From assembly GCA_052244495.1 (NCBI GenBank), contig JBQPXH010000001.1: a stretch of DNA of 64,000 bases; one strand, written 5' to 3'. Positions 31,850-40,791 of this stretch are shown here, piece by piece. The position numbers and the translations under genes are program-made. The notes beneath the pieces are model-generated. The model was not told where the DNA came from. It saw nothing but the letters and a program-made list of their open reading frames with translations, and searched no databases. How positions within the stretch are numbered: the stretch's first letter is position 1; each line of letters starts with the position of its first letter. This DNA comes from Cereibacter_A sp052244495. GTDB lineage: Bacteria; Pseudomonadota; Alphaproteobacteria; Rhodobacterales; Rhodobacteraceae.

Positions 31850-33451
31850 TCAGGGCGGCACGCCAGCGGTCGCGGCAAGCAGCGCGCGCAGGCTTTCGAG
31901 CGTGTCGATTTCGCCCGCGGGCTTGTCCTTCCGCCAGCGGACCATCCGGGGAAAGCGCAGCGCGATGCCCGACTTGTGACGCGGGCTTGCCTGAATGCCC
32001 TCGAAGGCCAGCTCGAAGACAAGTTCGGGCGGGACGCGGCGCACAGGTCCGAAACGTTCGAGCGTGTTCTTCCGCACCCAGTCGGTGATCTGGCGGAACT
32101 CCGCATCGGTGAGGCCCGAATAGGCCTTGGTGAAGGGCACCAGATCCTCGCCGTCGCGCACCCCGAAGGTGAAGTCGGTAAAGAGGGTCGCGCGCCGCCC
32201 CGCGCCCTGCTGGGCGTAGAGCATGACCGCATCGACCGTGTAGGGATCGAGCTTCCACTTCCACCAGTCGCCGCGCTTGCGGCCCACGAAATAGGGCGAG
32301 GAGGCGCGCTTGAGTATCAGCCCCTCGGCGTTCCGCTCGCGGGCAGTGGCGCGGATCTCGCCCAGCACCTGCCAGTTGTCGAAGGCGACGAGCGGAGAGG
32401 GCGAGATCGGAAGACCCGCCGGCAGGGCCGCCAGCACCGCCTCGAGCCGGGCGCGGCGGTGCGAGAGGGGGGCCGCGCGCAGATCCTCTCCATCCTCCTC
32501 GAGCAGGTCGTAGGCCAGGAGATGCGCGGGCGCTTCCGCCAGGATCTTCTTCGGGACGGTCAGGCGCCCGATCCGCTTCTGGAGCGCGGCGAAAGGCAAG
32601 GGGCCCGCACCGGCCCAGGCCAGCACCTCGGCGTCGATCACGAGGCCCGGCGGCAGGAAATCCCGCAGCGGGGCGAGGTCGGGAAAGCGGTCCGTCACCA
32701 GCTCCTCGCCGCGCGACCAGAGCGCGAAGGCGCCCGCGCGGTTCACGAGCTGGCCGCGGATGCCGTCCCATTTCCATTCCGCGAGCCAGTCCGAGGGCAG
32801 TCCGAGCGCTTCCACATCATCGACCGGCGAGGCGAGTGCGAAGGGGTAGGGTTTCGAGGCATCCGCCGCAGGGTCATGTGCGCCGATCAGCGTCTCGAAC
32901 CGGATCTGGCCCGGCCTCCAGTCGCCCATGAGGCGGTGCGCCAGGACGGCCTCCTCGACACCCGTGGCCTGCGCCAGCGCGCGCGTCATCAGCCCCTGGC
33001 TCACCCCCATGCGGAAGCCGCCGGTGATGAGCTTGTTGAACAGGAACCGCTCGGGCGTGGTGAGGCGGTCCCAGGCGTCGAGGATCGCCGCGCGCCGCAC
33101 CTCGGCGGGCCGGCCCGTCAGGGCCACGAGCGTCTGCATCCAGCCGTCGAGGGTCCGGTCGCTGGTCTGCGTGGGCTCGGGCAGCAGAAGCGAGATGGTT
33201 TCGGCGAGGTCGCCCACGATGGGATGGACCTCCTCGGCCAGCCAGACCGGCAGGCCCGCGACCTCCGCCGCCCAGCTTCGCAATTCGGTAGCGTTGACCG
33301 CGCGCTTCGGCCGCCGGCCGGAAAGGAGCGCGATGGTCCAGATCCGGTCCTCTTCCGGCGCGTCGTGGAAGTAGGCGGCCAGCGCCGCCACCTTCTCCGA
33401 GGTGCGCGTCGTGCGGTCGAGCAGGTCGAAGAGAGCAGCAAAGCGCTTCAT
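31850..33451 (-). CDS. ATP-dependent DNA ligase (Lhr/exonuclease-associated type)
   Basis: This 533-residue enzyme seals nicks in DNA. The adenylated Lys227 is in motif I, EWKWDGIRGQ. An N-terminal DNA-binding domain covers about 1-205. Further motifs are VIDAEVLAW (III), AEGLILKRASSPY (IV), and WWKWKLDPYTVDAV (V), then an OB domain to the end. The family is the bacterial LigB/C-like ligase normally encoded with an MBL exonuclease and an Lhr helicase. The exonuclease gene overlaps its start by 4 bp; the helicase is not here. Confidence 0.93.
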   Translation of the reverse strand: MKRFAALFDLLDRTTRTSEKVAALAAYFHDAPEEDRIWTIALLSGRRPKRAVNATELRSWAAEVAGLPVWLAEEVHPIVGDLAETISLLLPEPTQTSDRTLDGWMQTLVALTGRPAEVRRAAILDAWDRLTTPERFLFNKLITGGFRMGVSQGLMTRALAQATGVEEAVLAHRLMGDWRPGQIRFETLIGAHDPAADASKPYPFALASPVDDVEALGLPSDWLAEWKWDGIRGQLVNRAGAFALWSRGEELVTDRFPDLAPLRDFLPPGLVIDAEVLAWAGAGPLPFAALQKRIGRLTVPKKILAEAPAHLLAYDLLEEDGEDLRAAPLSHRRARLEAVLAALPAGLPISPSPLVAFDNWQVLGEIRATARERNAEGLILKRASSPYFVGRKRGDWWKWKLDPYTVDAVMLYAQQGAGRRATLFTDFTFGVRDGEDLVPFTKAYSGLTDAEFRQITDWVRKNTLERFGPVRRVPPELVFELAFEGIQASPRHKSGIALRFPRMVRWRKDKPAGEIDTLESLRALLAATAGVPP

Positions 33452-34716
33452 GGGCGGCCTGCGCCCTCTGCCGGCCCCTTGCCATCGGCCCGCCGCCTTG
33501 CAGGCTTCCGCTGCGGCGGCGTCTCTGCAGGCGCGCGGCCGGGATCCGTCGTTGCTGCCGGGGTTGCGGCCGCGGCCGCATCATCCGGCGTTTCGCCGCC
33601 GTGCGACGGACCAGGCGCGGCGTCGGTGTCCGCCCCGCCAGCGCCCGCCGCTGCCTCGCCGTCCGGCGCGGCCGTGTCCGCCTCGGCCAGCGGACCAGGC
33701 TCGGCCTTGGGATCCGGGGCCTCGAGGCTCTCGCCCTCGTATTCCGTCGCGACGATGCCCGCGTCGAAGCCCTGATCCTCGAGCCAGCGGCGGAAGATCG
33801 CGGTGTAGCCATGGGTTACGAAGATCCGCTCGGCGCCGGTGGCGCGGATCGCGGCGTTGAGCCCGTCCCAGTCCGCGTGGTCGGACATGACGAAGCCCTG
33901 CGCCAGACCCCGGCGGCGGCGCACGCCCCTGAGTGCCATCCAGCCCGAGGCGAAGGCCTCGGCCGGCCGGCCGAAGCGGGTGGCCCAGGGCGTGCCGAGC
34001 GCCGACGGCGGGGCGATCACCAGGGCGCCGGGATGCGACTTGCCGTCGATGCCGGCACCCGCATGGGTCGTGGGTGGCAGGTTCCGGCCCTGCTTTCGCA
34101 GGACTTCCGTCGTGGCCTCGACCGCGCCATGGGTCAGGATCGGGCCGATGGAGAGATCGGCCGAGGCCAGCAGCCGCTGCGCCTTCCCGAGCGTGTAGGC
34201 GCCCACGATGGACACCCGTCCCTCGGCGGCATTCGCGGCCCACCAGCGGTTGAGCTGTCCGGCCAGTTCGGCCTGCGGCTTCCAGCGGAAGACGGGAAGG
34301 CCGAAGGTGCATTCCGAGATGAAGCTGTGGCAGGCAACCGGCTCGAAGGGCTCGGACAGGCCGTCCTCGGCGGTCTTGTAGTCGCCTGAGACGACCCAGA
34401 CCTCGCCGTCCCGCTCGATGCGGATCTGCGCCGAGCCCGGCACATGGCCTGCCGGATGGAACGAGACCGTGACGCCGCCGATGCGGCGACGCTCGCCGAA
34501 GCGGATGGTCGCGAGGCGGATGCCGCCCAGCCGGTAGCGGATCACCGGCGCGGAGCCTTCGGTCGCGAGATAGGCGCCGTGGCCGAAGCGGGCATGGTCG
34601 GAATGGCCGTGGGTGATGAGCGCGCGCTCGACCGGCTTCCACGGGTCGATGTGGAACCCGCCCTCGGGGCAGCAGATCCCGCGGTCGGTGAAGGTCAGGA
34701 GGGGCTCGCGCGACAT
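33448..34716 (-). CDS. Ligase-associated DNA exonuclease, metallo-beta-lactamase fold
   Basis: This 422-residue protein has a metallo-beta-lactamase/beta-CASP fold; the zinc motif HGHSDH is at 36-41. Other marks are LTFTDRGICCPEGGFHIDPW, VSGDYKTAEDGLSEPFEP, ISECTFGLPVFRW and SDHADWDGLNAAIRATGAER. The enzyme is expected to process DNA ends before ligation. The last 85 or so residues are a disordered Ala, Pro, Glu, Gly-rich tail ending in a basic cluster (PPQRKPARRRADGKG), longer than usual. Stop and ligase start overlap (ATGA). The ATG opening MSREPLLTFT is preferred over a start 17 codons upstream. Confidence 0.92.
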   Translation of the reverse strand: MSREPLLTFTDRGICCPEGGFHIDPWKPVERALITHGHSDHARFGHGAYLATEGSAPVIRYRLGGIRLATIRFGERRRIGGVTVSFHPAGHVPGSAQIRIERDGEVWVVSGDYKTAEDGLSEPFEPVACHSFISECTFGLPVFRWKPQAELAGQLNRWWAANAAEGRVSIVGAYTLGKAQRLLASADLSIGPILTHGAVEATTEVLRKQGRNLPPTTHAGAGIDGKSHPGALVIAPPSALGTPWATRFGRPAEAFASGWMALRGVRRRRGLAQGFVMSDHADWDGLNAAIRATGAERIFVTHGYTAIFRRWLEDQGFDAGIVATEYEGESLEAPDPKAEPGPLAEADTAAPDGEAAAGAGGADTDAAPGPSHGGETPDDAAAAATPAATTDPGRAPAETPPQRKPARRRADGKGPAEGAGRP

Positions 34717-34891
34717 GCGGGAAAGGATAGCGCAGCAGAGACCGCCCGCCAGCCGCTCGAAACGCACAATATTTGGGCTAGGTGGCAGGATGTGAATGCC
34801 ATTGCGCCGTGCACCCTTCCCGGTGCCGAATCCCGCTGATTAAAGTCGAGGCAGGACGGCGCAAGAACGGTCGGGAACGAGGGGAGTGGCG

Positions 34892-36304
34892 GTGACAACC
34901 TATTTCAACGAGATGTACGAGAAGGGCAGGGTGCGCCTCCCTTACCGCCAGCTCGAGGATTGGACCAAGGCCATGCCGGCCGAGCTTCGCGAGATGAAGC
35001 AGGCCGAAGCCGAAGCGCTGTTCCGACGCATCGGCATCACCTTCGCGGTCTATGGCGAGGGTGGCGATCCGGACCGGCTGATCCCCTTCGACATGTTTCC
35101 CCGCGTCTTCACCGCCCGGGAATGGGCGCGGCTCGAACGCGGGATCAAGCAGCGCGCACGGGCGCTCAATGCCTTTCTCGCCGATGTCTACGGCCGCGGC
35201 GAGATCGTGCGCGCCGGTCGGATCCCCGGCCGCCTCGTCTACCGCAATGCCGCCTACGAGAAGTCGGTGGTGGGCTTCACCCCGCCGAAGGGCGTCTACA
35301 GCCATGTGGTCGGCATCGACCTCGTGCGGACCGGCCCCGAGGAGTTCTTCGTGCTCGAGGACAACTGCCGCACGCCTTCCGGCGTCTCCTACATGCTCGA
35401 GAACCGCGAGATCATGATGCGGATGTTCCCCGAGCTCTTCCGCGAGAACCGGATCGAGCCGGTGGACAGCTATCCCGAGAAGCTGCGCCGCACGCTGGCC
35501 TCGGTCGCACCAGTGAAATGCCAGGGCGATCCTACGGTCGTGCTGCTGACGCCCGGCCACTTCAACTCCGCCTATTACGAGCACAGCTTTCTCGCGGATC
35601 TCATGGGGGTGGAACTGGTCGAGGGCGCGGATCTCTTCGTCGAGGGCGATTTCCTCTACATGCGCACGACCGAGGGGCCGAAGCGCGTGGACGTGATCTA
35701 CCGCCGGATTGACGACGCCTACATCGACCCGCTCTGCTTCCGGCCGGATTCCATGCTGGGAGTTCCGGGGCTCATGGATGTCTACCGTTCGGGCGGCGTC
35801 ACGATCTGTTCGGCCCCCGGCGCGGGGGTGGCCGACGACAAGGCGGTCTACACCTTCGTGCCCGAGATGGTGCGCTTCTACCTCGGCGAGGAGCCGCTTC
35901 TGAACAACGTGCCCACCTGGCAATGCGGCCGCGACGAGGACCGGAAGCATGTGCTGGCGAACCTGCCCGAACTGGTGGTGAAGGAAGTGCATGGCTCGGG
36001 CGGCTACGGGATGCTGGTCGGGCCGAAGTCGAGCCGCGAGCAGATCGAGGCCTTCCGCGGCCGGATCGAGGCCGATCCCGACAACTACATCGCCCAGCCG
36101 ACGCTGGCACTTTCGACCACTCCCACCTTCGTCAACGAGGGGATTGCGCCGCGCCACGTCGACCTGCGCCCCTACTGCCTCGTGGGCGAGCGGGTGGAAC
36201 TCGTGCCGGGCGGGCTCACGCGGGTCGCGCTGACGGAGGGTTCGCTCGTCGTGAACTCCTCGCAGGGCGGGGGCGTCAAGGACACTTGGGTGCTGGCGGA
36301 GTGA
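34892..36304 (+). CDS. Circularly permuted type 2 ATP-grasp protein, Anbu-linked
   Basis: This 470-residue protein belongs to the DUF404/DUF407 ATP-grasp group, predicted peptide or amide ligases. Marks are YRNAAYEKSVVGFTPPKGVY, FFVLEDNCRTPSGVSYMLEN, GADLFVEGDFLYMRTTEG, KEVHGSGGYGMLVGP and the C-terminal RPYCLVGERVELVPGGLTRV with NSSQGGGVKDTW. GTG at 34892 follows GAGGGGAG with good spacing; a GTG six bases earlier would overlap the site. It heads a four-gene operon with an alpha-E, a transglutaminase-like and an Anbu gene; the proposal is that it makes a peptide or tag linked to Anbu. Confidence 0.92.
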   Translation: MTTYFNEMYEKGRVRLPYRQLEDWTKAMPAELREMKQAEAEALFRRIGITFAVYGEGGDPDRLIPFDMFPRVFTAREWARLERGIKQRARALNAFLADVYGRGEIVRAGRIPGRLVYRNAAYEKSVVGFTPPKGVYSHVVGIDLVRTGPEEFFVLEDNCRTPSGVSYMLENREIMMRMFPELFRENRIEPVDSYPEKLRRTLASVAPVKCQGDPTVVLLTPGHFNSAYYEHSFLADLMGVELVEGADLFVEGDFLYMRTTEGPKRVDVIYRRIDDAYIDPLCFRPDSMLGVPGLMDVYRSGGVTICSAPGAGVADDKAVYTFVPEMVRFYLGEEPLLNNVPTWQCGRDEDRKHVLANLPELVVKEVHGSGGYGMLVGPKSSREQIEAFRGRIEADPDNYIAQPTLALSTTPTFVNEGIAPRHVDLRPYCLVGERVELVPGGLTRVALTEGSLVVNSSQGGGVKDTWVLAE

Positions 36305-36311
36305 TCGTGAC

Positions 36312-37262
36312 ATGCTGAGCCGGACCGCCGACAACCTCTACTGGATTGCCCGCTACATGGAACGCGCCGAGACGATGGCGCGGCTGCTCGAGGTGGGAGC
36401 GCGCATGTCGCTCCTGCCCTCCGCCCATGGCTACCGCAACGAATGGGACAGCCTGCTGCAGGCCTCGGGCACGGCCGGCGGCTTTGCGCAGAAATACGGC
36501 CAGGCGCACCAACGCGACATCGAAAGCTATCTCTTCTTCGATCAGGACAATCCCTCGTCCGTCGCCACCTGCATCGCGCGGGCGCGGGAAAACGCCCGCA
36601 TCGTGCGCACGGCCCTGACGGCGCAGGTCTGGGACGCGATCAACACGGCGTTCCAGGAATTGCGGGCGCTCGAGAAATCGCCGCGCGACAAGCTGGAGCT
36701 GCCGCGGCTGATCGACTGGGCGATGAACAAGGCCGCCATCATTCGCGGCTCGATCGACACGACGCTGCTGCGCAACGACGGGTGGGATTTCCTGAACCTC
36801 GGCTACTACCTCGAGCGATCGGACAACACCGCGCGGCTGATGGACGTGAAATACTACGTCCTGCTGCCACGGGTGGAGTTCGTTGGTTCGGGGATGGACA
36901 ATTACCAATGGGCGACGCTCCTGCGCGCCACCTCGGCGCACCGGGCCTTCCACTGGGCCTATGGCGGCGAGGTGACGGCTCGCAAGATCGCCGACTTCCT
37001 CATCCTGAACGCGCAATGTCCGCGGTCGCTCACCACCTGCATCGACGGGATCTGCGGTCACCTCAATCGGCTCGAGAAGGCCTACGGCCGTCCCTCGCGG
37101 CCGAAGGAGGTGGCCGAGAAGCTTGCTGCGGAACTCGCGGCGCTGAGCGTCGAGGACATCATCGAGGAGGGGCTGCACGAGTTCCTCAGCCGCTTCATCC
37201 TCGAGGCCGCCAATCTCTCGGGGGTGATCTTCGAAAGCTATCTGAGCGGAGACGTGCGATGA
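36312..37262 (+). CDS. Alpha-E domain-containing protein
   Basis: This 316-residue all-helical protein (DUF403) opens MLSRTADNLYWIARYMERAE, the family hallmark. Other conserved pieces are LLQASGTAGGFAQKYG, ARENARIVRTALTAQVWDAI and YYLERSDNTARLMDVKYYVL. Its biochemical role is unknown; it always travels with the ATP-grasp and transglutaminase-like genes and is thought to cooperate with the ligase. It starts 7 bp after the ATP-grasp stop and ends in an ATGA overlap. Confidence 0.94.
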   Translation: MLSRTADNLYWIARYMERAETMARLLEVGARMSLLPSAHGYRNEWDSLLQASGTAGGFAQKYGQAHQRDIESYLFFDQDNPSSVATCIARARENARIVRTALTAQVWDAINTAFQELRALEKSPRDKLELPRLIDWAMNKAAIIRGSIDTTLLRNDGWDFLNLGYYLERSDNTARLMDVKYYVLLPRVEFVGSGMDNYQWATLLRATSAHRAFHWAYGGEVTARKIADFLILNAQCPRSLTTCIDGICGHLNRLEKAYGRPSRPKEVAEKLAAELAALSVEDIIEEGLHEFLSRFILEAANLSGVIFESYLSGDVR

Positions 37263-38068
37263 TCCTGACGGTCGATCATGTGACCTGCTACCGCTACAAC
37301 CGCCCGGCGCGGGCGCTGGTTCAGAGCCACCGGCTGATGCCCTCGAACTGTGCCGGGCAGCGCGTGCTCGACTGGACCGTGACCGTCTCGGACGGGATCG
37401 CGGGCGGCGCCTTCCGGGACGGAGCGGGCGACTGGATCCAGGGCTGGACGGTGCCGGGGCCGGTGAGCGAGGTGACCGTTTCGGTCAGGGGAAAGGTCGA
37501 GACTTCGGATCAGGCGGGGGTTCTGCGCGGACACCGGGAACTCACGCCGCCGGACTGCTACCTGCGCGACACCAGCGTCACGAAGGCCGATTCGGCGCTG
37601 GCCGCGCTTGCGGCGAAGGCGGACGGGATCGAGGAGGCGCTCGACCGGGCACACATGCTGGCCGATCTGGTGGCCGAGGCGATCGCCTACGAGCCGGGCG
37701 TGACCGAAGCGCATACGACCGCCGCCGAAGCCTTGGCGATCGGCCGCGGCGTCTGCCAGGATCACTCCCATGCGCTGATCGCGGCCGCGCGCGTCTCGGG
37801 GCTGCCCGCGCGCTACGTCTCGGGCTATCTCCTTACCGCCGAGGACGGGCAGGAGCAGGATGCGGCCCATGCCTGGGCGGAACTCTGGGTGCGCGGCCTC
37901 GGCTGGGTAGGCTTCGACCCCGCGAACCGCTGCTGTCCGGACGACCGCTACATCCGGCTCGGCTCGGGGCTTGACGCGCAGGACGCGGCCCCGATCCGCG
38001 GCATCGCCCGCGGCCCGGGGGTCGAGCGTCTCGAAGTGCAGGTTGCAGTGCAGGCGGTGCAGCAATAG
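37259..38068 (+). CDS. Transglutaminase-like cysteine peptidase family protein
   Basis: This 269-residue protein has the transglutaminase-like core with Cys166 in GRGVCQDHSHALIAAAR, His204 in DAAHAWAELWV and Asp220 in VGFDPANRC. The N-terminal about 85 residues form the typical beta-domain, beginning MILTVDHVTCYRY. It may act as a peptidase or amidase releasing or attaching the product of the ATP-grasp enzyme. ATGA overlap with the alpha-E gene; the Anbu gene is 31 bp downstream. Confidence 0.94.
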   Translation: MILTVDHVTCYRYNRPARALVQSHRLMPSNCAGQRVLDWTVTVSDGIAGGAFRDGAGDWIQGWTVPGPVSEVTVSVRGKVETSDQAGVLRGHRELTPPDCYLRDTSVTKADSALAALAAKADGIEEALDRAHMLADLVAEAIAYEPGVTEAHTTAAEALAIGRGVCQDHSHALIAAARVSGLPARYVSGYLLTAEDGQEQDAAHAWAELWVRGLGWVGFDPANRCCPDDRYIRLGSGLDAQDAAPIRGIARGPGVERLEVQVAVQAVQQ

Positions 38069-38099
38069 GGTCCCTCAGAACTCTGTGGATACGTGACCG

Positions 38100-38825
38100 A
38101 TGACCTATTGCGTGGGCCTGCTGCTCAACGAGGGGATGGTGCTGCTGTCGGATACCCGGACGAACGCGGGCTTCGACAACATTGCCGTCTACAAGAAGAT
38201 GTTCACCTTCGAGGAGCCGGGCGAGCGCGTCGTGGCCATCCTCACGGCGGGCAGCCTCTCGGTGACGCAGACCACCATCGCCCGGCTGAAGGAGGCGATC
38301 CATGATCCGGACGCGACCGAGGACAGCTCGATCCTGAAGGCCCCCACCATGCTGAAGGTGGCCGAGATCATCGGCAACATGCTGGCCCAAGTGCGGCTCG
38401 ACATCGACGAGAAGCTGTCCGCCCAGAAGCAGAGCGCCTCGGCCAGCATGATCGTCGCGGGCCAGCGCAAGGGCGGCGAGATGCGGATGTTCCTCATCTA
38501 TCCCGAGGGCAACTTCATCGAAGCCACGGAGGACACGCCCTTCCTGCAGATCGGCGAGCACAAATACGGAAAGCCGATCCTCGATCGCGTGGTGAAGCCC
38601 GAGACGTCGCTCGCCGATGCGCAGAAGGCGGTGCTGCTGTCGATGGATTCGACGTTGCGCTCGAATCTCTCGGTGGGGATGCCGCTCGACCTGGCCGTGA
38701 TCGCGCGCGAGGACTGCCGCATCACCTCGCGCCGGCGGATCGAGGCGGGCGACGACAATTTCCGCGCCATGTCCGAGGCCTGGTCGCGCGCCTTGCGCGA
38801 GGGGTTCTCGCAGATCCGCATCTGA
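38100..38825 (+). CDS. Anbu, proteasome-type Ntn-hydrolase
   Basis: This 241-residue peptidase-like protein is Anbu (ancestral beta-subunit), homologous to proteasome beta subunits and HslV. It starts MTYCVGLLLNEGMVLLSDTR; removal of Met exposes the nucleophile Thr. Lys in YKKMFTFEEPGERV at about residue 32-33 and the later SMDSTLRSNLSVGMPLD are family features. Anbu forms open ring or lock-washer assemblies lacking a known unfoldase; natural substrates are unknown. It ends the operon with ATP-grasp, alpha-E and transglutaminase-like genes. It is convergent with the hydrolase gene. Confidence 0.95.
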   Translation: MTYCVGLLLNEGMVLLSDTRTNAGFDNIAVYKKMFTFEEPGERVVAILTAGSLSVTQTTIARLKEAIHDPDATEDSSILKAPTMLKVAEIIGNMLAQVRLDIDEKLSAQKQSASASMIVAGQRKGGEMRMFLIYPEGNFIEATEDTPFLQIGEHKYGKPILDRVVKPETSLADAQKAVLLSMDSTLRSNLSVGMPLDLAVIAREDCRITSRRRIEAGDDNFRAMSEAWSRALREGFSQIRI

Positions 38826-38919
38826 GGCCGCACCTGCGGGCCCGGGCGAGGCCGCAGCATGGTGCAGGCAAGGGACCTTCCCGCGCGCGTGCACGGCGGG
38901 CGCGGATGGACGTGGAACC

Positions 38920-39852
38920 CTAGCGGTGCGCGTCGAAGAGGGCCGCCGCGGCGTCGAAGAAGGCCTCGCGCACTTCGGGCAGGTCCATCATGACCTCGTG
39001 CTCGACACCGGGCACGATCTGCAGCTTGCCCTTCGGCCAGACCCTCATCCGGCGCTCGATCGCCTCGAGATCCACCACCTTCTCGGCCGAGCCGACCATG
39101 CAGAGCGCAGGCAGGTCGGGCGAGGGGAGCCGGGCAAGGTGCCCGGTCTCGGCGAAGGCCGCGCGCAGCCAGTCGAGGCTGGGCCCCGCAAGACCGAGCT
39201 CGGGCACCCGGGCAAGCTGGTCCTGCATCCAGGCATACATCTGCGGGTCGCGCGTCAGCACATTGGTATCGAAGGCGGTCGCCAGGATGTAGCTGCGCGT
39301 GCCCGTACCCGGGACATACCTGTGCCCGAGCCGCATCGGGCGGGCCAGTGCGGCGAGTGTCGCCGCGACCGCGCGCAGCGCGGAATGCAGGCGGATCCCC
39401 CACATCGGCGCCGAGAAGCAGGCCGAGCGCACCGGCAACCCCTCGTGGAGAGAGCGCAGGCCGATGCAGCCGCCCATGGAATGCGCGAGAAGATGATAGG
39501 GCTCGGGCAGGCCCTGCTCTCGCAGCAGGTCCAGCAGGGCACCCACGTCCTTCTGGTAGTCGGCGAAGTCGCCGATGTGCCCCACGAGCGGATCGCGCAG
39601 CGAGCGGTCGGACAGACCCTGCCCGCGCCAGTCAAGCGTCGCCGCGGCATAGCCCCGGCGGCGGAGCGCAACAGCCGCTGGCCCGTATTTCTCGGCGTAT
39701 TCCGTCCGGCCCGAGAACAGGAGCACGGTGCCCGACGCGCCTTCGGGCCAGAGCACGGCGCGCAGGCGTGCCCCGTCGCGGGCGCGGATCCATGTCGCGC
39801 GGACTGTGTCGGGCCCACGCGCGATCCCGCTGTGGAAAGGTGCGTCGGTCAA
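38920..39852 (-). CDS. Alpha/beta hydrolase (PldB-like lysophospholipase)
   Basis: This 310-residue hydrolase has the nucleophile Ser in LLAHSMGGCIGLRSL, the oxyanion region LLFSGRTEYAEKYGP, and likely Asp in KVVDLEAIERRM and His in IVPGVEHEVMMD. It resembles monoacylglycerol lipase/PldB enzymes. TTG at 39852 is the start, overlapping the TGA of the SCP2 gene (TTGA); no ATG or GTG is better placed. Translational coupling to a lipid-binding protein suggests lipid-related substrates. Confidence 0.88.
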   Translation of the reverse strand: MTDAPFHSGIARGPDTVRATWIRARDGARLRAVLWPEGASGTVLLFSGRTEYAEKYGPAAVALRRRGYAAATLDWRGQGLSDRSLRDPLVGHIGDFADYQKDVGALLDLLREQGLPEPYHLLAHSMGGCIGLRSLHEGLPVRSACFSAPMWGIRLHSALRAVAATLAALARPMRLGHRYVPGTGTRSYILATAFDTNVLTRDPQMYAWMQDQLARVPELGLAGPSLDWLRAAFAETGHLARLPSPDLPALCMVGSAEKVVDLEAIERRMRVWPKGKLQIVPGVEHEVMMDLPEVREAFFDAAAALFDAHR

Positions 39853-40133
39853 CTCAGGGCCGCGCCCACCTTCATCGCCATGGGGATCGACCCCTCGATG
39901 GCCAGTCGGCCCGACATGAAGGCCATGGTGGGATTGAGATCCCCCTCCAGGATCTGCTGGAAGACATCTGCCGAGGCCGTCATCGTGACATCCGCCTCTC
40001 CGTCTCCCTCGCGCACGCCGGCTTCGTCCATCATGATCACCCCCTCGTCGGAGATGATGAACTTGGCGCTGCCATCGAAGCTCGAAACCTTGCGGCTCAG
40101 GGCCTCTACCGCGGCGTCGATCACCTTGCTCAT
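39849..40133 (-). CDS. SCP2 sterol-binding domain protein
   Basis: This 94-residue protein is a stand-alone SCP2 domain: MSKVIDAAVEALSRKVSSFD, a beta-sheet with AKFIISDEGVIMMDEAG, and the lipid-tunnel helix VFQQILEGDLNPTMAFMSGR with MKVGAALS at the end. SCP2 domains bind lipids or acyl-CoA. It is the first gene of a two-gene unit with the hydrolase; the TPR gene is divergent, with a 75-bp shared control region. Confidence 0.9.
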   Translation of the reverse strand: MSKVIDAAVEALSRKVSSFDGSAKFIISDEGVIMMDEAGVREGDGEADVTMTASADVFQQILEGDLNPTMAFMSGRLAIEGSIPMAMKVGAALS

Positions 40134-40208
40134 TCCCGGCTGTCTCCAATCCCGTTTTCTTGAGTGCATGCCACTGGTGTTTGAACCCGCGCACGCTACA
40201 TTCGGACT

Positions 40209-40781
40209 ATGAAAGCGAGGCGACCGTTTCACAACGCTATCGTGGGGGCAATCCTTCCGATTGTCCTCGGAATCTCCGCCGGAGAGGCGCAGACGACCGG
40301 CGGTCCGGGCGGTCTCGACGAACTCTTCACGCGCCTCAAGGAAGCCGATGCCGGATCGGCGCGGCGAATCGAGCGGCAGATCTTCACGGAATGGTCGAAG
40401 TCAGGCTCTCCTGCGGCCGACCTGCTGCTCGAAAGGGGGCGGAAGGCCATGTCGGACGGCAAGAACGAGGTCGCCATCGAGCATCTGACCGCCTTGGTGG
40501 ATCATGCGCCCGACTTCGCCGAGGGCTGGAATGCGCGCGCCACCGCCTATTTCCGGGCCGGGATGTTCGGCCCCTCGATGTCGGACATCGCCCATGTGCT
40601 GACGCTGAACCCGCGCCATTTCGGTGCGCTCGCCGGGCTTGGCACGATGCTCGAGCAGATGGAACGGCCCGAGCAGGCGCTGAAGGCCTATCGGGCCGCT
40701 CTTGCTATACATCCGCATCTCGAAGGGGTAGTGCAGGCGGTGGACCGGCTGGAAGCCGAGGCTGCCGGTCAGGAACTCTGA
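40209..40781 (+). CDS. Exported tetratricopeptide repeat protein
   Basis: This 190-residue protein has a signal peptide (basic start then AIVGAILPIVLGISAGEAQ) and about three TPR units from residue 65: LLLERGRKAMSDGKNEVAIE, AEGWNARATAYFRAGMFGPS and FGALAGLGTMLEQMERPEQA. It is likely a periplasmic adaptor of unknown partners. It ends 10 bp before the helicase gene, so both are cotranscribed. Confidence 0.85.
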   Translation: MKARRPFHNAIVGAILPIVLGISAGEAQTTGGPGGLDELFTRLKEADAGSARRIERQIFTEWSKSGSPAADLLLERGRKAMSDGKNEVAIEHLTALVDHAPDFAEGWNARATAYFRAGMFGPSMSDIAHVLTLNPRHFGALAGLGTMLEQMERPEQALKAYRAALAIHPHLEGVVQAVDRLEAEAAGQEL

Positions 40782-40791
40782 GGCAAGGCCC

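Noticed and set aside
30797..33775. Very long open frame on the plus strand opposite pepF and the ligase (over 900 codons)
   Set aside because: It mirrors the codon pattern of the two well-supported minus-strand genes, has no start signal, and yields Arg/Gly/His-rich sequence without any domain; typical antisense shadow at high GC.
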